Part shown: piece after piece, positions 23,417 to 31,072 of the stretch
Numbering within the stretch: position 1 is the stretch's first letter
Layout of the letters: each line of letters starts with the position of its first letter
Source of the DNA: a virus
DNA length: 35,033 nucleotides
Virus record (IMG/VR): IMGVR_UViG_3300023180_005688
Location: 1 to 35,033 of that record
Direction: 5' to 3' (one strand)
Position numbers and translations under genes: made by a program
Notes under the pieces: generated by a model
What the model was told of the DNA's origin: nothing
Database searches by the model: none
The model's input: the letters and a program-made list of their open reading frames with translations, nothing else

Positions 23417-24138
23417 TAATTACTCCACAGATGTACTGAGTATCCTTTTCCGTTAGTATCCCCGCCGTTGTTGTCTACTTCTTTTCCGTCGTATTGAATA
23501 CTAGTAACTACGTCTTCTCCGTTAGGAAATTCGTCAATAATAATTTTAAGTTTTTTAGGATCAAAGTCTCCGGTAGTTTCAATTATTCCGTCGAAAAATG
23601 TTCCTTTTTCAGCACTATAAAATTGACATACATACTTACCTTGATCTTTAAAATAATCTTCTTCGCCGCTTTGTACTATTTCAAGTTCATAGTTTGATGC
23701 TTCATCAATTCTATTTGTATAGTCAGAAAGCTCTTCACCTTCTACTAAACTGTTAATAGTTTTAGAGCTATATTCTACACCATCTAATTCGTCAATTTCA
23801 ATACGTGTTGAATCATAAGGTGCACCGTATTGATGTGCATATTCATTATGATGCTCGTACCAAGGACGATAATCACCCTCAGGGTCTTTCATGAAGTTTG
23901 CATTGTCGGGAACAGTTTCGATGTTTTCAAATTCCCAATCTTGATCCTCAGCATTAACCATATATGTAACAAGATCACTATCGCCATGCTCATCAAAAAC
24001 AGGTTTCCAAAAATTAAATGCATCTTCACTTAAATTAATATAAGCTGATTCTCCACCGTAACCATAAAGTGTAATACGATAGTATCTAGGTCCTTTTAAT
24101 TTATCTACTAGGTCTTGTTTTTCTTCTGTTGTAGCCAT
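23416..24138 (-). CDS. Conserved T4-like marine phage protein (240 aa)
   Basis: I recognise the family by YYRITLYGYGGESAYINLSE and the WYEHHNEYAHQYGAPY segment, both typical of a cyanophage/pelagiphage protein of unknown role. The protein is strongly acidic. The ATG at 24138 is preferred to an earlier start because AAAGGAT precedes it and conserved relatives begin near here. tRNA-Gly lies 19 bases upstream, so transcript cleavage at the tRNA would free its 5' end. Confidence 0.8.
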   Translation of the reverse strand: MATTEEKQDLVDKLKGPRYYRITLYGYGGESAYINLSEDAFNFWKPVFDEHGDSDLVTYMVNAEDQDWEFENIETVPDNANFMKDPEGDYRPWYEHHNEYAHQYGAPYDSTRIEIDELDGVEYSSKTINSLVEGEELSDYTNRIDEASNYELEIVQSGEEDYFKDQGKYVCQFYSAEKGTFFDGIIETTGDFDPKKLKIIIDEFPNGEDVVTSIQYDGKEVDNNGGDTNGKGYSVHLWSN

Positions 24139-24157
24139 TGCATATCCTTTCAATAAG

Positions 24158-24231
24158 TGGAGCGGATGAGGGGAATCGAACCCCTAGCATCAGCTTGGAA
24201 GGCTGAGGTATTACCACTATACGACATCCGC
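24158..24231 (-). tRNA. tRNA-Gly (UCC)
   Basis: Acceptor GCGGATG pairs with CATCCGC, and the CCA is encoded. The anticodon arm is TCAGC CTTCCAA GCTGA, giving anticodon TCC. The T arm is GGGG TTCGATT CCCC. It reads GGA and, with modification, other glycine codons. It lies between two coding genes of the rpoZ transcript. Confidence 0.95.
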
Positions 24232-24234
24232 AAA

Positions 24235-24945
24235 TTATTCAACAATATTTTCCTTTATCTTCTTTAATATAATACTTCTCATTCTTGATTCTTTAAATCT
24301 TTTATATCTATCTGCTAATGGAACCCATGGTTCCCAACTAGTACTAGTTGAACAGGCTACTGAATATCTTCTAAGTTCAGCATCCATCTTGAACCGTGTT
24401 AATTTAATTTGTTCATCAGTATCGAAAGTAAAGTATACTAAAGGTTCGTCTTTTTCTATAGAAAGTTCTTTAACTCCAGGCAATAACATAAATTCAATGT
24501 TAACCGCTCTGAACCATTTACCAATATCATATCTGCCTGGAACTACTGTAGCATATTTCATATAACCAGGAACTTCAAACCAAGGACTGGTCATTGTTGC
24601 TGTTATAGGATGATCGCAAAACAGAATAGGTGTTAGACTATATTCTAATAGAAATCTATCTTTTATGTTTGCAGGCCTAACTACATTAGCAGCCATACCT
24701 GTTTTAATTTCAGATCTAAATTTACCTTCGTTATCAAAAGTATATTTGCTCGATAACGGATTTTTAAATTCTATTGTATTTTTAGTTAAGTTTTTAAAAG
24801 CAGGACAGTAAAACATACTGTCAAATTTATCTATATCAGTTTTATTTTTTATCTGCTTGTCAAAGAGATTAGTGGGCTCTGCATAGAGCATATTCCAGTC
24901 TATGTCACTAGCTTCATAGTTAGGAGCCCAAAAAACTTCAATCAT
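24235..24945 (-). CDS. Conserved marine phage protein (236 aa), EVFWAPNYE family
   Basis: The N terminus IEVFWAPNYEASDIDWNMLY and the segment FYCPAFKNLTKNTIEFKNPL are shared by a phage family that I recognise but whose function is unknown. The fold seems beta-rich with a helical basic C terminus (YKRFKESRMRSIILKKIKEN). It follows the 188-aa gene after 4 bases in the rpoZ unit; AAGGAATC lies about 10 bases before the ATG. A structural or assembly role is possible but not shown. Confidence 0.8.
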   Translation of the reverse strand: MIEVFWAPNYEASDIDWNMLYAEPTNLFDKQIKNKTDIDKFDSMFYCPAFKNLTKNTIEFKNPLSSKYTFDNEGKFRSEIKTGMAANVVRPANIKDRFLLEYSLTPILFCDHPITATMTSPWFEVPGYMKYATVVPGRYDIGKWFRAVNIEFMLLPGVKELSIEKDEPLVYFTFDTDEQIKLTRFKMDAELRRYSVACSTSTSWEPWVPLADRYKRFKESRMRSIILKKIKENIVE

Positions 24946-24949
24946 TGAA

Positions 24950-25516
24950 TCACAAGATTCCTTCGTCAGTGAGCACCTTTACAGTATCCTCACTTAAAGG
25001 AATCTCAGTCTTAACGTTAAGATCAAGATTCTCATCATTGATCTTTTGTTTTTGTTTCTTGAGACTTTTAATCTCAGCTTTGGCCTGATCAATTTGATTC
25101 TGACCAATAACCGAAGTTGATACGGACTCGTTACGACCGTAGTAATCTGAATCGGAAGATCGATTCTTGATCTTTTCTAATCGACCATTGATGATCGAAA
25201 TATCAAGAGCTGGCTTGCAATTAGCAAGTTGACCCAACTGCTGAATACGCTTTTCAATAAAAGCGGCTTTAGCAAGGTTAGTGGAGATTCCACACCCTGC
25301 ATTTGCAGTTGCAACCAAGGCACGGATATTGTAAAATGCTTGAAGCAATCTCTGCTTCCTAGTGTCGTTAGCGATCAATAGATCGTTAGCGGCCTGCAAT
25401 TCTTTTGCAGGGTCTTGAAATTCGTTGATTTCAATTGAATGACTTGATTCAATTGAGTTAATAGTATCTTGGATACTATTTTGGATAGCGTTAGCTTTTC
25501 GTAGGTTGATATTCAT
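24950..25516 (-). CDS. Conserved helical phage protein (188 aa)
   Basis: Long helices and coiled-coil segments dominate (residues 1-70 and 135-170; QAKAEIKSLKKQKQKIND). The opening MNINLRKANAIQNSIQDTIN matches a family common in T4-like marine phages with no known function. Its ATG lies inside the 3' end of rpoZ (26-base overlap) with GAGGAGG just before it, so translation is coupled to rpoZ. Confidence 0.8.
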   Translation of the reverse strand: MNINLRKANAIQNSIQDTINSIESSHSIEINEFQDPAKELQAANDLLIANDTRKQRLLQAFYNIRALVATANAGCGISTNLAKAAFIEKRIQQLGQLANCKPALDISIINGRLEKIKNRSSDSDYYGRNESVSTSVIGQNQIDQAKAEIKSLKKQKQKINDENLDLNVKTEIPLSEDTVKVLTDEGIL

Positions 25517-25775
25517 ATTCGGCCTCCTCTTGTTGTTTTGCCTGTTCTTCTGCTATTTGTTCTGCACTCTTAAGATTACCTTCAAAATGATCTTTAGTGT
25601 ATAGACCTTCTTCGATTTCTTGTAATGCTAATACTGTTGATTTTTTACTTTCTGATTTTACCAAAGGTGCAGATCCATTTTGTATTTCTCTTGCTCTTTT
25701 TGCTGCCATCATTATTAGTTCGTGTTGTCCACCTTCTACTTTTTTAAGTGCTTCTTCTACAAATACTCTTGCCAT
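25491..25775 (-). CDS. rpoZ: RNA polymerase omega subunit homologue (RpoZ)
   Basis: The 94-aa protein aligns by eye with bacterial omega: MARVFVEEALKKVEGGQHEL (E. coli MARVTVQDAVEKIGNRFDL), MMAAKRAREIQNG (LVAARRARQMQVG), PLV at 37-39, and STVLALQEIEEGL (TTVIALREIEEGL). The C-terminal tail is Glu/Gln-rich as in omega. Bacterial omega binds the beta' subunit, helps RNA polymerase assembly and forms part of the ppGpp site. A phage copy could alter host polymerase or replace omega during infection. AGGAAAGG precedes the ATG. A sigma70-type promoter and an unusually long structured leader lie upstream. Confidence 0.85.
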   Translation of the reverse strand: MARVFVEEALKKVEGGQHELIMMAAKRAREIQNGSAPLVKSESKKSTVLALQEIEEGLYTKDHFEGNLKSAEQIAEEQAKQQEEAEYEYQPTKS

Positions 25776-26058
25776 ATATCAATGCCTTTCCTACATAACG
25801 GTTTGGTAAAAGGTCAAGTAATGGATTGAACAAAGTTCAACGGCCATTTTAAGACCTCTCTTGCAATCTACACATACTCAATATGCATAAACTGTTAATT
25901 CCCGACTAACAATAAACAAGTATAACTAGGTCGGAGCACACAGTAATTCGCTTTATCAGAGCGTTCTGTATGGAGATATAGATTACTCTATACCAAATCC
26001 ACCCTCGTCTACCCTTTACCTCGCCGGCTGTTTTGGAATACAAGTATTCCTAAACAAC
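25776..26058 (-). ncRNA. Long structured leader or small RNA upstream of rpoZ
   Basis: No convincing gene lies in these 283 bases, yet a strong promoter starts here. In the minus-strand RNA several hairpins are visible: GGAATA/TATTCC (26038-26053), TATAGA/TCTATA closed by a GTAA tetraloop (25977-25992), nested ACAG...CTGT with CGCT/AGCG (25940-25974), CCGAC/GTCGG (25902-25935) and TTGAAC/GTTCAA (25826-25840). An 18-codon frame (25791-25847, MAVELCSIHYLTFYQTVM) with AGAGAGG upstream could be a leader peptide. I do not recognise a known riboswitch, tmRNA or 6S RNA. Confidence 0.45.
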
Positions 26059-26064
26059 AAAACT

Positions 26065-26093
26065 AATATAGCATTATTAAACGGATTTGTCAA
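26065..26093 (-). promoter_or_regulatory. Sigma70-type promoter for the rpoZ unit
   Basis: TTGACA (26088-26093) and TATATT (26065-26070) are 17 bases apart on the minus strand, partly within the end of the upstream oxygenase gene. The predicted start is near 26058. Confidence 0.75.
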
Positions 26094-26718
26094 CACTTTC
26101 TTTGACCATTTTGGACATCAATCTTACATCCCATGCCAAAATAGTTCTTTCACCGTGACCTCTCCATGGATAAACTGTATGAGGAATATGGCTAGGAAAT
26201 ATAACCATTTTCATTACTTCGGGCTTAAAACGCCACTGATCTGTAAACACAAAATGGGCAGGGTTTCTAATTGCTGGAAAACGGAACTCAATATTAGCAT
26301 CACTTGGTTTTGAATCATGTTCTAGATAAGGAACATCAATATAGATATTTCCGCTAATGTGTGCTTCGTGATTGTGTAGTGCTTGATAATCACCTTGCTT
26401 TTGCTTTATAGTCCATGCGCTGGTCAGTGTGGGTACAAAACCATTTAAATCATTTACGCCACTAACTTTAGCCATGTTATCTATGTACGCTTGGCAACGT
26501 TCTTCAATGTATGCTTTTAAAACATCTGTATTAAGTTTAAATTGATTTGGAACTAGATGTATTTGTTGTCCACCTCTAATACTAATAGCTGGATTACCTT
26601 CGTCATCAAATTGTGGATTCTTGTGAGCTTCATCTACCATTCCTTGTAATTGTGTGAAAACATCTGCTGGAACATCATCAACTGCAATTACTGTAGGATT
26701 AAAATATGCAAATTTCAT
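26077..26718 (-). CDS. 2OG-Fe(II) oxygenase-like protein (213 aa, TIGR02466 type)
   Basis: DYQALHNHEAHISGNIYIDV gives the proximal metal residues (His115, His117 region), MVIFPSHIPHTVYPW the distal His, and ERTILAWDV the 2-oxoglutarate Arg. This matches the putative 2OG oxygenase family common in marine phages. GGAGTTATA precedes the ATG, which overlaps the stop of the next upstream oxygenase gene (TAATG). The pair may have related substrates. The rpoZ promoter lies over its last codons. Confidence 0.8.
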   Translation of the reverse strand: MKFAYFNPTVIAVDDVPADVFTQLQGMVDEAHKNPQFDDEGNPAISIRGGQQIHLVPNQFKLNTDVLKAYIEERCQAYIDNMAKVSGVNDLNGFVPTLTSAWTIKQKQGDYQALHNHEAHISGNIYIDVPYLEHDSKPSDANIEFRFPAIRNPAHFVFTDQWRFKPEVMKMVIFPSHIPHTVYPWRGHGERTILAWDVRLMSKMVKESVDKSV

Positions 26719-27305
26719 TATAACTCCAATCTTGTTAGTGCATTACTATTCAAAGGACCTCTGACAAAGGTATTGAAACTTAAAGTGATACGTGGATTAT
26801 CACCTTGATATTCTTCAACTAGGTGTTCTACGTTACTAGGAAAAATTAACATATCTCCTACCTTAGGAGCAAATTGCCAACTTCTACTATTGTATATGTT
26901 AGGGTTTGCTATTTCATATTCAATTGTATCATATTGACTGGTAATAAAAGTTGTATTACCACTTCCTTCGTCTCCACCTAAATAAACTATAGAGCTGTAC
27001 AAACTATTTGGGTGCCAGTGTCTATGATGGCTCTCACCTTTTATAGTTTTATTAAACCAACTTTCTGTTATATAGATTTCGATATCATTCTTAGCACCCA
27101 TGGCTCCGTAAAAAAATTCAAACAGTTCGGCACTAATTGCTTTTAATAAAGGCTTGTGTTCTTCTGCTGATAATACGTCTTGGGTTTGACTAATACTGTT
27201 CTTATAGTTTCTAGCCCATTTAATGCTCTCTGGATCAAACGAACTAACGTCAATGCTAGTTTTGAAAATCGGTTTTGAAAATAAAGGGTATATTTCTCTT
27301 TCCAT
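26718..27305 (-). CDS. 2OG-Fe(II) oxygenase-like protein (195 aa, TIGR02466 type)
   Basis: The opening MEREIYPLFSKPIFKTSI is typical of this phage oxygenase family. ESHHRHWHPNSLYSSIVYLG supplies the proximal metal residues (His96/His98), GDMLIFPSNVEHLVEEY the distal His, and NPRITLSFNTFV the Arg. The ATG is preceded only 5 bases earlier by TATAAATA, leaving no room for a Shine-Dalgarno. It is first of the coupled oxygenase pair and lies between dnaK and rpoZ. Confidence 0.8.
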   Translation of the reverse strand: MEREIYPLFSKPIFKTSIDVSSFDPESIKWARNYKNSISQTQDVLSAEEHKPLLKAISAELFEFFYGAMGAKNDIEIYITESWFNKTIKGESHHRHWHPNSLYSSIVYLGGDEGSGNTTFITSQYDTIEYEIANPNIYNSRSWQFAPKVGDMLIFPSNVEHLVEEYQGDNPRITLSFNTFVRGPLNSNALTRLEL

Positions 27306-27310
27306 GGAAA

Positions 27311-27318
27311 TATTTATA
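27311..27318 (-). promoter_or_regulatory. Perfect T4-type late element TATAAATA before an oxygenase gene
   Basis: TATAAATA on the minus strand ends 5 bases before the ATG at 27305 and touches the dnaK terminator hairpin. With T4 spacing, transcription would begin at or inside the start codon. Confidence 0.55.
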
Positions 27319-27342
27319 GGCAGCGTATTTCTACGCTGCCTA
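27317..27342 (-). terminator. Hairpin after dnaK
   Basis: TAGGCAGCGTA (27317-27327) and TACGCTGCCTA (27332-27342) form a perfect 11-bp stem with a 4-base loop, 8 bases past the dnaK stop. On the minus strand AT-rich sequence follows rather than a pure T run, so it is a terminator or a 3'-end protecting structure. Confidence 0.75.
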
Positions 27343-27349
27343 TTGTGAT

Positions 27350-29248
27350 TTACTTCTTGTCTACTTCTTCGTATTCAGCATCAACAATATCTTCTTCTTT
27401 ATTGTCTTGCTGATTTGAATTTTCGGAAGTTGTTTGTTGTTCTGCCTGCTGTGCTTTGTAGATTTCTTCACCTAACTTTTGAGCTGCTTTTGCAAGAGCT
27501 TCAATTTTAGAATTAATGTCATCTACATTGTCACCTTTGGCCGCTTCAACAAGTTCATCTTTAGCTTTTGAAATACTGTCTTTAGTTTCAGCATCAATCT
27601 TGTCTCCGTATTCATCTAAACTCTTAGTTGTAGAATGAACTAAAGACTCGGCTTGATTTTTAGCATCCACTAATGCACGTTTCTTTTGATCAGATTCTTT
27701 ATTAGCTTCAGCGTCTTTAATCATTGCTTCAATTTCAGCTTCACTTAAACCGCCATCTGATTTAATAGTAATCTTTTGTTCTTTGCCAGTGCCTTTATCT
27801 TTAGCACTAACATTAACAATACCATTAGCATCAATATCAAATGTTACTTCGATCTGTGGCATACCTTTAGGAGCAGGTGCAATACCTTCTAAGTTAAACA
27901 CACCCAACTGCTTGTTATCGTTTGCCATTTCACGTTCACCTTGAAGTACTCTAATTGTAACAGCACTTTGGTTATCATCTGCTGTTGAAAACACCTGTGA
28001 CTTCTTAGTCGGAATCGTAGTGTTCTTTTCAATCAGTTTAGTATTAACTCCGCCTAGTGTTTCAATACCAAGTGATAAAGGTGTAACATCAAGTAGTAAT
28101 ACATCAGTTACATCTCCACTTAATACACCAGCCTGAATAGCAGCACCCAGTGCAACAACTTCATCTGGGTTAACACTCTTATTCGGTTCTCTACCAAAGA
28201 AGTTTTTAACTGTTTCTTGTACTTTAGGCATACGTGTTTGACCACCAACTAAGATAACATCTGTGATATCACTTTTGCTGATGCCAGCATCTTTAATTGC
28301 CTGTTCGCATGGTTTGATTGAGCGTTGAATTAAATCATCAACTAAACTTTCAAACTTAGCACGAGTTAATTTAACATTGAGGTGTTTAGGTCCTGAAGAG
28401 TCTGCTGTAATAAACGGTAAACTGATATCAGTTTGTGTTGTACTTGATAGTTCAATCTTTGCTTTTTCAGCAGCTTCACGAACACGCTGTAATGCTAAGT
28501 TGTCTTTAGAAACATCAATTCCGTCTGATTTTCTAAACTCGTCGATAATATATTGTGTAAGTGTCGAGTCAAAGTCTTCACCACCTAGTGCTGTATCACC
28601 ATTGGTTGCTTTTACTTCAAACACACCGTCACCTAGTTCAAGTATAGATACATCAAATGTACCACCACCTAAGTCATACACTGCAACAATACCTGTTGAT
28701 TTTTTATCTAGTCCGTAAGCAAGAGCAGCAGCGGTAGGCTCGTTTACAATACGTAAAACTTCTAAGCCTGCAATTTTACCTGCGTCTTTTGTTGCTTGTC
28801 TTTGTGCATCGTTGAAGTATGCTGGAACAGTGATAACTGCTTTGTCTACAGTTTCACCTGTATACTTCTCAGCAGTTTCTTTCATTTTCTGTAAAACAAA
28901 AGCTGAAATCTGTTGTGGTGAGTAATCCTTACCGTCAGCTTCAACCCAAGCGTCTCCGCTTTTTGCCTTTACAATTTTGTAAGGTAATGTTTTCTTATCG
29001 TGTTGAACTTCTTTAGAATCATATGTTCTACCAATAAGTCTTTTTGCAGCGTAGATTGTGTTCTTGGCGTTTGTGACCTGCTGACGTTTTGCTGTAACTC
29101 CAACTAGTTGTTCTTCGCCATTAAATGCAACAATAGAAGGTGTAGTTCTGTTACCTTCAGCATTTTCAATTACTTGTGGACTTTTGCCGCTTAGAATAGC
29201 GACACATGAATTTGTGGTACCCAAATCGATACCGATTACTTTGCTCAT
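27350..29248 (-). CDS. dnaK: Molecular chaperone DnaK (Hsp70), full length
   Basis: The 632-aa protein is a complete bacterial-type DnaK. It has the ATPase start [16 protein letters not shown], the phosphate loop [14 protein letters not shown], the adenosine site [14 protein letters not shown], the interdomain linker [15 protein letters not shown], the beta substrate-binding domain and a helical lid, ending in [15 protein letters not shown] like the EEVDKK tail of host proteins. E. coli DnaK is 638 aa. No dnaJ or grpE is present here, so it would use host cochaperones. It may help fold virion or island proteins. GGAGAAAACT precedes the ATG, and GATAAATA lies 52 bases upstream. Confidence 0.97.
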   Translation of the reverse strand: MSKVIGIDLGTTNSCVAILSGKSPQVIENAEGNRTTPSIVAFNGEEQLVGVTAKRQQVTNAKNTIYAAKRLIGRTYDSKEVQHDKKTLPYKIVKAKSGDAWVEADGKDYSPQQISAFVLQKMKETAEKYTGETVDKAVITVPAYFNDAQRQATKDAGKIAGLEVLRIVNEPTAAALAYGLDKKSTGIVAVYDLGGGTFDVSILELGDGVFEVKATNGDTALGGEDFDSTLTQYIIDEFRKSDGIDVSKDNLALQRVREAAEKAKIELSSTTQTDISLPFITADSSGPKHLNVKLTRAKFESLVDDLIQRSIKPCEQAIKDAGISKSDITDVILVGGQTRMPKVQETVKNFFGREPNKSVNPDEVVALGAAIQAGVLSGDVTDVLLLDVTPLSLGIETLGGVNTKLIEKNTTIPTKKSQVFSTADDNQSAVTIRVLQGEREMANDNKQLGVFNLEGIAPAPKGMPQIEVTFDIDANGIVNVSAKDKGTGKEQKITIKSDGGLSEAEIEAMIKDAEANKESDQKKRALVDAKNQAESLVHSTTKSLDEYGDKIDAETKDSISKAKDELVEAAKGDNVDDINSKIEALAKAAQKLGEEIYKAQQAEQQTTSENSNQQDNKEEDIVDAEYEEVDKK

Positions 29249-29261
29249 AGTTTTCTCCTTA

Positions 29262-29297
29262 TTAAGCGAGTTTATATTGGACCTTTTCAGCGTCCAT
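29262..29297 (-). other. 11-codon mini-ORF in the dnaK leader
   Basis: An ATG 3 bases after GATAAATA opens a frame of 11 codons ([11 protein letters not shown]) ending just before the dnaK Shine-Dalgarno. GGAC/GTCC in the same leader can pair. It may be a chance frame or a leader peptide. Confidence 0.25.
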
Positions 29298-29300
29298 TAT

Positions 29301-29308
29301 TATTTATC
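29301..29308 (-). promoter_or_regulatory. Late promoter element for dnaK
   Basis: GATAAATA on the minus strand gives a leader of about 45 bases with a normal GGAGAAAAC site. No heat-shock-type promoter was seen. A TATAAT lies slightly upstream but without a good -35 at 17 bases. Confidence 0.55.
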
Positions 29309-29363
29309 ATATATTATATGTATGTATTCTTTTAAAAAATACAAGTGTTTTTGGCTAAAAAAA

Positions 29364-29963
29364 TTAATATTTTTTCCAAACCCAACATTTATCAAAAGAA
29401 CTTAATGTTGAATCAATATTATTGTTTTCTCTAAAGTCGTTTACAGCTCTTTTGATTACGCTTACGTGCCAGTCATGGCCAGCAAACAATCCGCCTTGTT
29501 TAACTTTAGGATACCAATTTTTAATATCGTTTACAGCCTGTTCGTATGAAAGGAATGTATCAATAAAAATAAAGTCTAAACTATTGTCTTCAAACTCTTG
29601 TAATGCTTCGTTGCTGTCTTTTTCGTGTATAACAGCCTTGTTTTGATATCCGCTATACTTTATAGTATGCAGTGCTTGAAACTTGATATATTCGATTTCT
29701 TTTTGATCCATTTCATAAGCCCAAGACTTATCATCATATGGATCTTTCAAATAATCTTTGTATGGTTTCCAAGAATCGACACCATGAAGAGTTTTGATAT
29801 TTGGACAGTTTTGTAAAACTGTACAGAAACTAACTCCACGGAATACTCCTAGTTCTAACCCTACTAGATTCTTACCTTGCAAATTTATACAATGAATAAG
29901 ACTTTTGATATCCGCCGGAGCATCTGTGAAATCGTAACTTGTAATATCTTTAAACTCTTGCAT
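29364..29963 (-). CDS. Class I SAM methyltransferase-like protein (199 aa)
   Basis: The motif I segment LVGLELGVFRGVSF (residues 33-46), the acidic GVDSW (61-65), LDFIFIDTFLSYEQAVNDI and GGLFAGHDW are typical of the Methyltransf_24 group, often found near sugar or surface-polymer genes. The ATG at 29963 is used because upstream extension runs into tRNA-Thr, which ends 9 bases before. No Shine-Dalgarno is visible, so the mRNA after tRNA cleavage would have a leader of about 8 bases. The acceptor substrate is unknown. Confidence 0.8.
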   Translation of the reverse strand: MQEFKDITSYDFTDAPADIKSLIHCINLQGKNLVGLELGVFRGVSFCTVLQNCPNIKTLHGVDSWKPYKDYLKDPYDDKSWAYEMDQKEIEYIKFQALHTIKYSGYQNKAVIHEKDSNEALQEFEDNSLDFIFIDTFLSYEQAVNDIKNWYPKVKQGGLFAGHDWHVSVIKRAVNDFRENNNIDSTLSSFDKCWVWKKY

Positions 29964-29971
29964 AGTATCAA

Positions 29972-30047
29972 TGGTGCCGGCTGAGAGACTCGAACTCCCG
30001 ACCTGAGGTTTACAAAACCCCTGCTCTACCAACTGAGCTAAGCCGGC
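29972..30047 (-). tRNA. tRNA-Thr (UGU)
   Basis: Acceptor GCCGGCT pairs with AGCCGGC, CCA is encoded, the D arm is GCTC...GAGC, and the anticodon arm GGGGT TTTGTAA ACCTC gives TGT. The T arm is GGGAG TTCGAGT CTCTC. It reads ACA and related threonine codons. Confidence 0.95.
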
Positions 30048-30062
30048 GCTAACATATATATC

Positions 30063-30203
30063 TTATTTGCCTTGGCCTCTATATTTTTTAAAACATCTCT
30101 TTTTGGATTTATTCATACTTGCCATTTTAGGCCTTGCGCCTCCGATAGAAGTACGCTTATGAATTCTTGTGTGTGTTGATAAACCTACTGTTCCTTTTGC
30201 CAT
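30063..30203 (-). CDS. Small basic conserved phage protein (46 aa)
   Basis: The product MAKGTVGLSTHTRIHKRTSI, ending NKSKKRCFKKYRGQGK, belongs to a short, very basic protein family that I recognise from T4-like cyanophages. About a third of its residues are Lys or Arg, so nucleic-acid binding is likely; the resemblance to small ribosomal proteins is only compositional. AGAGGA precedes the ATG. It overlaps the end of the CMP-KDO synthetase gene by 19 bases and is followed by tRNA-Thr. Confidence 0.85.
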   Translation of the reverse strand: MAKGTVGLSTHTRIHKRTSIGGARPKMASMNKSKKRCFKKYRGQGK

Positions 30204-30847
30204 TTTGATAAATCCTCTTTGGTATTAATTTCAATTCCGTTGAACTCTACTTCAACAATTCCTATTGTAACATCATTCTGTATCCAGCGCAACTGTTCTA
30301 ACTTCTCAACTTCTTCTTCTGGATAAATTTTTAATTTGTGATAAATTTCAAGACTGCTATTTTTATAACCATATATTCCTAGATGATGATCACCGTACCC
30401 TGTAATACCTCTGCCAAACCATTTAGCAGTTTTGCCATTATGAACAATCTTAACAGTGTTAGGGTCGTTTTGTAATTGCTCAGGCATTTTAGTGTAAGCG
30501 GTTGCAACGCTGTATTCGTTTAGTTTATCTTCTACTTCTAAAATAATCTCTTTGGTAATGTCAGGCATATCACCTTGTACATTAATATAGTTTTGATAAT
30601 TTATGAATTGTGATCCTAGATAACATCTTGCTGTTCCGTTTTCAGCATCACCAACTAACAGTGTGTTTTCTTTTCCTATAATTTCTTTTATTTCTTCATC
30701 AGGTGTAACAACATAAGTTGATAGTCCTGATTCTAAACATCTTTCGTATACGTGCTTGATTAAAGGAACACCATTAAGTTCAGCTAACATCTTGTTAGGA
30801 AATCTAGTGCTGGCTAATCTAGCAGGTATTAGTATTGCAGTATTCAT
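30185..30847 (-). CDS. kdsB: CMP-KDO synthetase-like nucleotidyltransferase
   Basis: AILIPARLASTRFPNKML at the N terminus is the CTP-binding signature of KdsB, and NGIEINTKEDL near the C terminus matches the GIDVNTPEDL element. At residues 91-97 it has QGDMPDI, where KdsB has QGDEP, so one conserved acidic residue is changed. KdsB activates KDO for lipopolysaccharide inner core synthesis. At 220 aa it is about 25 residues short. The ATG at 30847 overlaps the stop of the upstream membrane protein gene (ATGA). Phage copies could alter host LPS or make a sugar donor for virion modification. Confidence 0.85.
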   Translation of the reverse strand: MNTAILIPARLASTRFPNKMLAELNGVPLIKHVYERCLESGLSTYVVTPDEEIKEIIGKENTLLVGDAENGTARCYLGSQFINYQNYINVQGDMPDITKEIILEVEDKLNEYSVATAYTKMPEQLQNDPNTVKIVHNGKTAKWFGRGITGYGDHHLGIYGYKNSSLEIYHKLKIYPEEEVEKLEQLRWIQNDVTIGIVEVEFNGIEINTKEDLSKWQKEQ

Positions 30848-31026
30848 AGACCTATTAATCCCCATCCGTGATTTTGTATTGCATTTAAGATAATAGCAAT
30901 GCAAGTAAGAATGTGCAACACCACCCAAACACTACGAATGATTGCAACTCTGTCAGCTTTATTGTCATCTTCATATGCTTTACTCCCTATGGATTTGCAC
31001 CAGTATTCCCATAACTGTTGTATCAT
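30844..31026 (-). CDS. Single-span membrane protein (60 aa), conserved in marine phages
   Basis: A membrane helix near residues 33-50 (SVWVVLHILTCIAIILNA) precedes a short C-terminal QNHGWGLIGL. This pattern (WVVLHxxTCxxIIxNA) is familiar from T4-like marine phages, role unknown. The only ATG lies 4 bases after TATAAATA, so the mRNA may be almost leaderless. Its stop overlaps the kdsB start. Confidence 0.8.
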   Translation of the reverse strand: MIQQLWEYWCKSIGSKAYEDDNKADRVAIIRSVWVVLHILTCIAIILNAIQNHGWGLIGL

Positions 31027-31030
31027 GAAA

Positions 31031-31038
31031 TATTTATA
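31031..31038 (-). promoter_or_regulatory. Perfect T4-type late element TATAAATA before the kdsB unit
   Basis: TATAAATA on the minus strand is followed by TTTC and ATG, nearly the same arrangement as at 27311-27318 (TATAAATA, TTTCC, ATG). There is no Shine-Dalgarno. Confidence 0.6.
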
Positions 31039-31072
31039 ATGTCCTATAATGTTAACTCTTATAATTGAAAAA

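Noticed and set aside
25776-26058. tmRNA, 6S RNA, SRP RNA or RNase P RNA
   Set aside because: I looked for the tRNA-like ends of tmRNA, a long single hairpin, the SRP tetraloop region and the RNase P core; none matched.
28377-28718. Plus-strand frame of 113 codons
   Set aside because: It lies antisense inside dnaK, which is fully conserved over that stretch.
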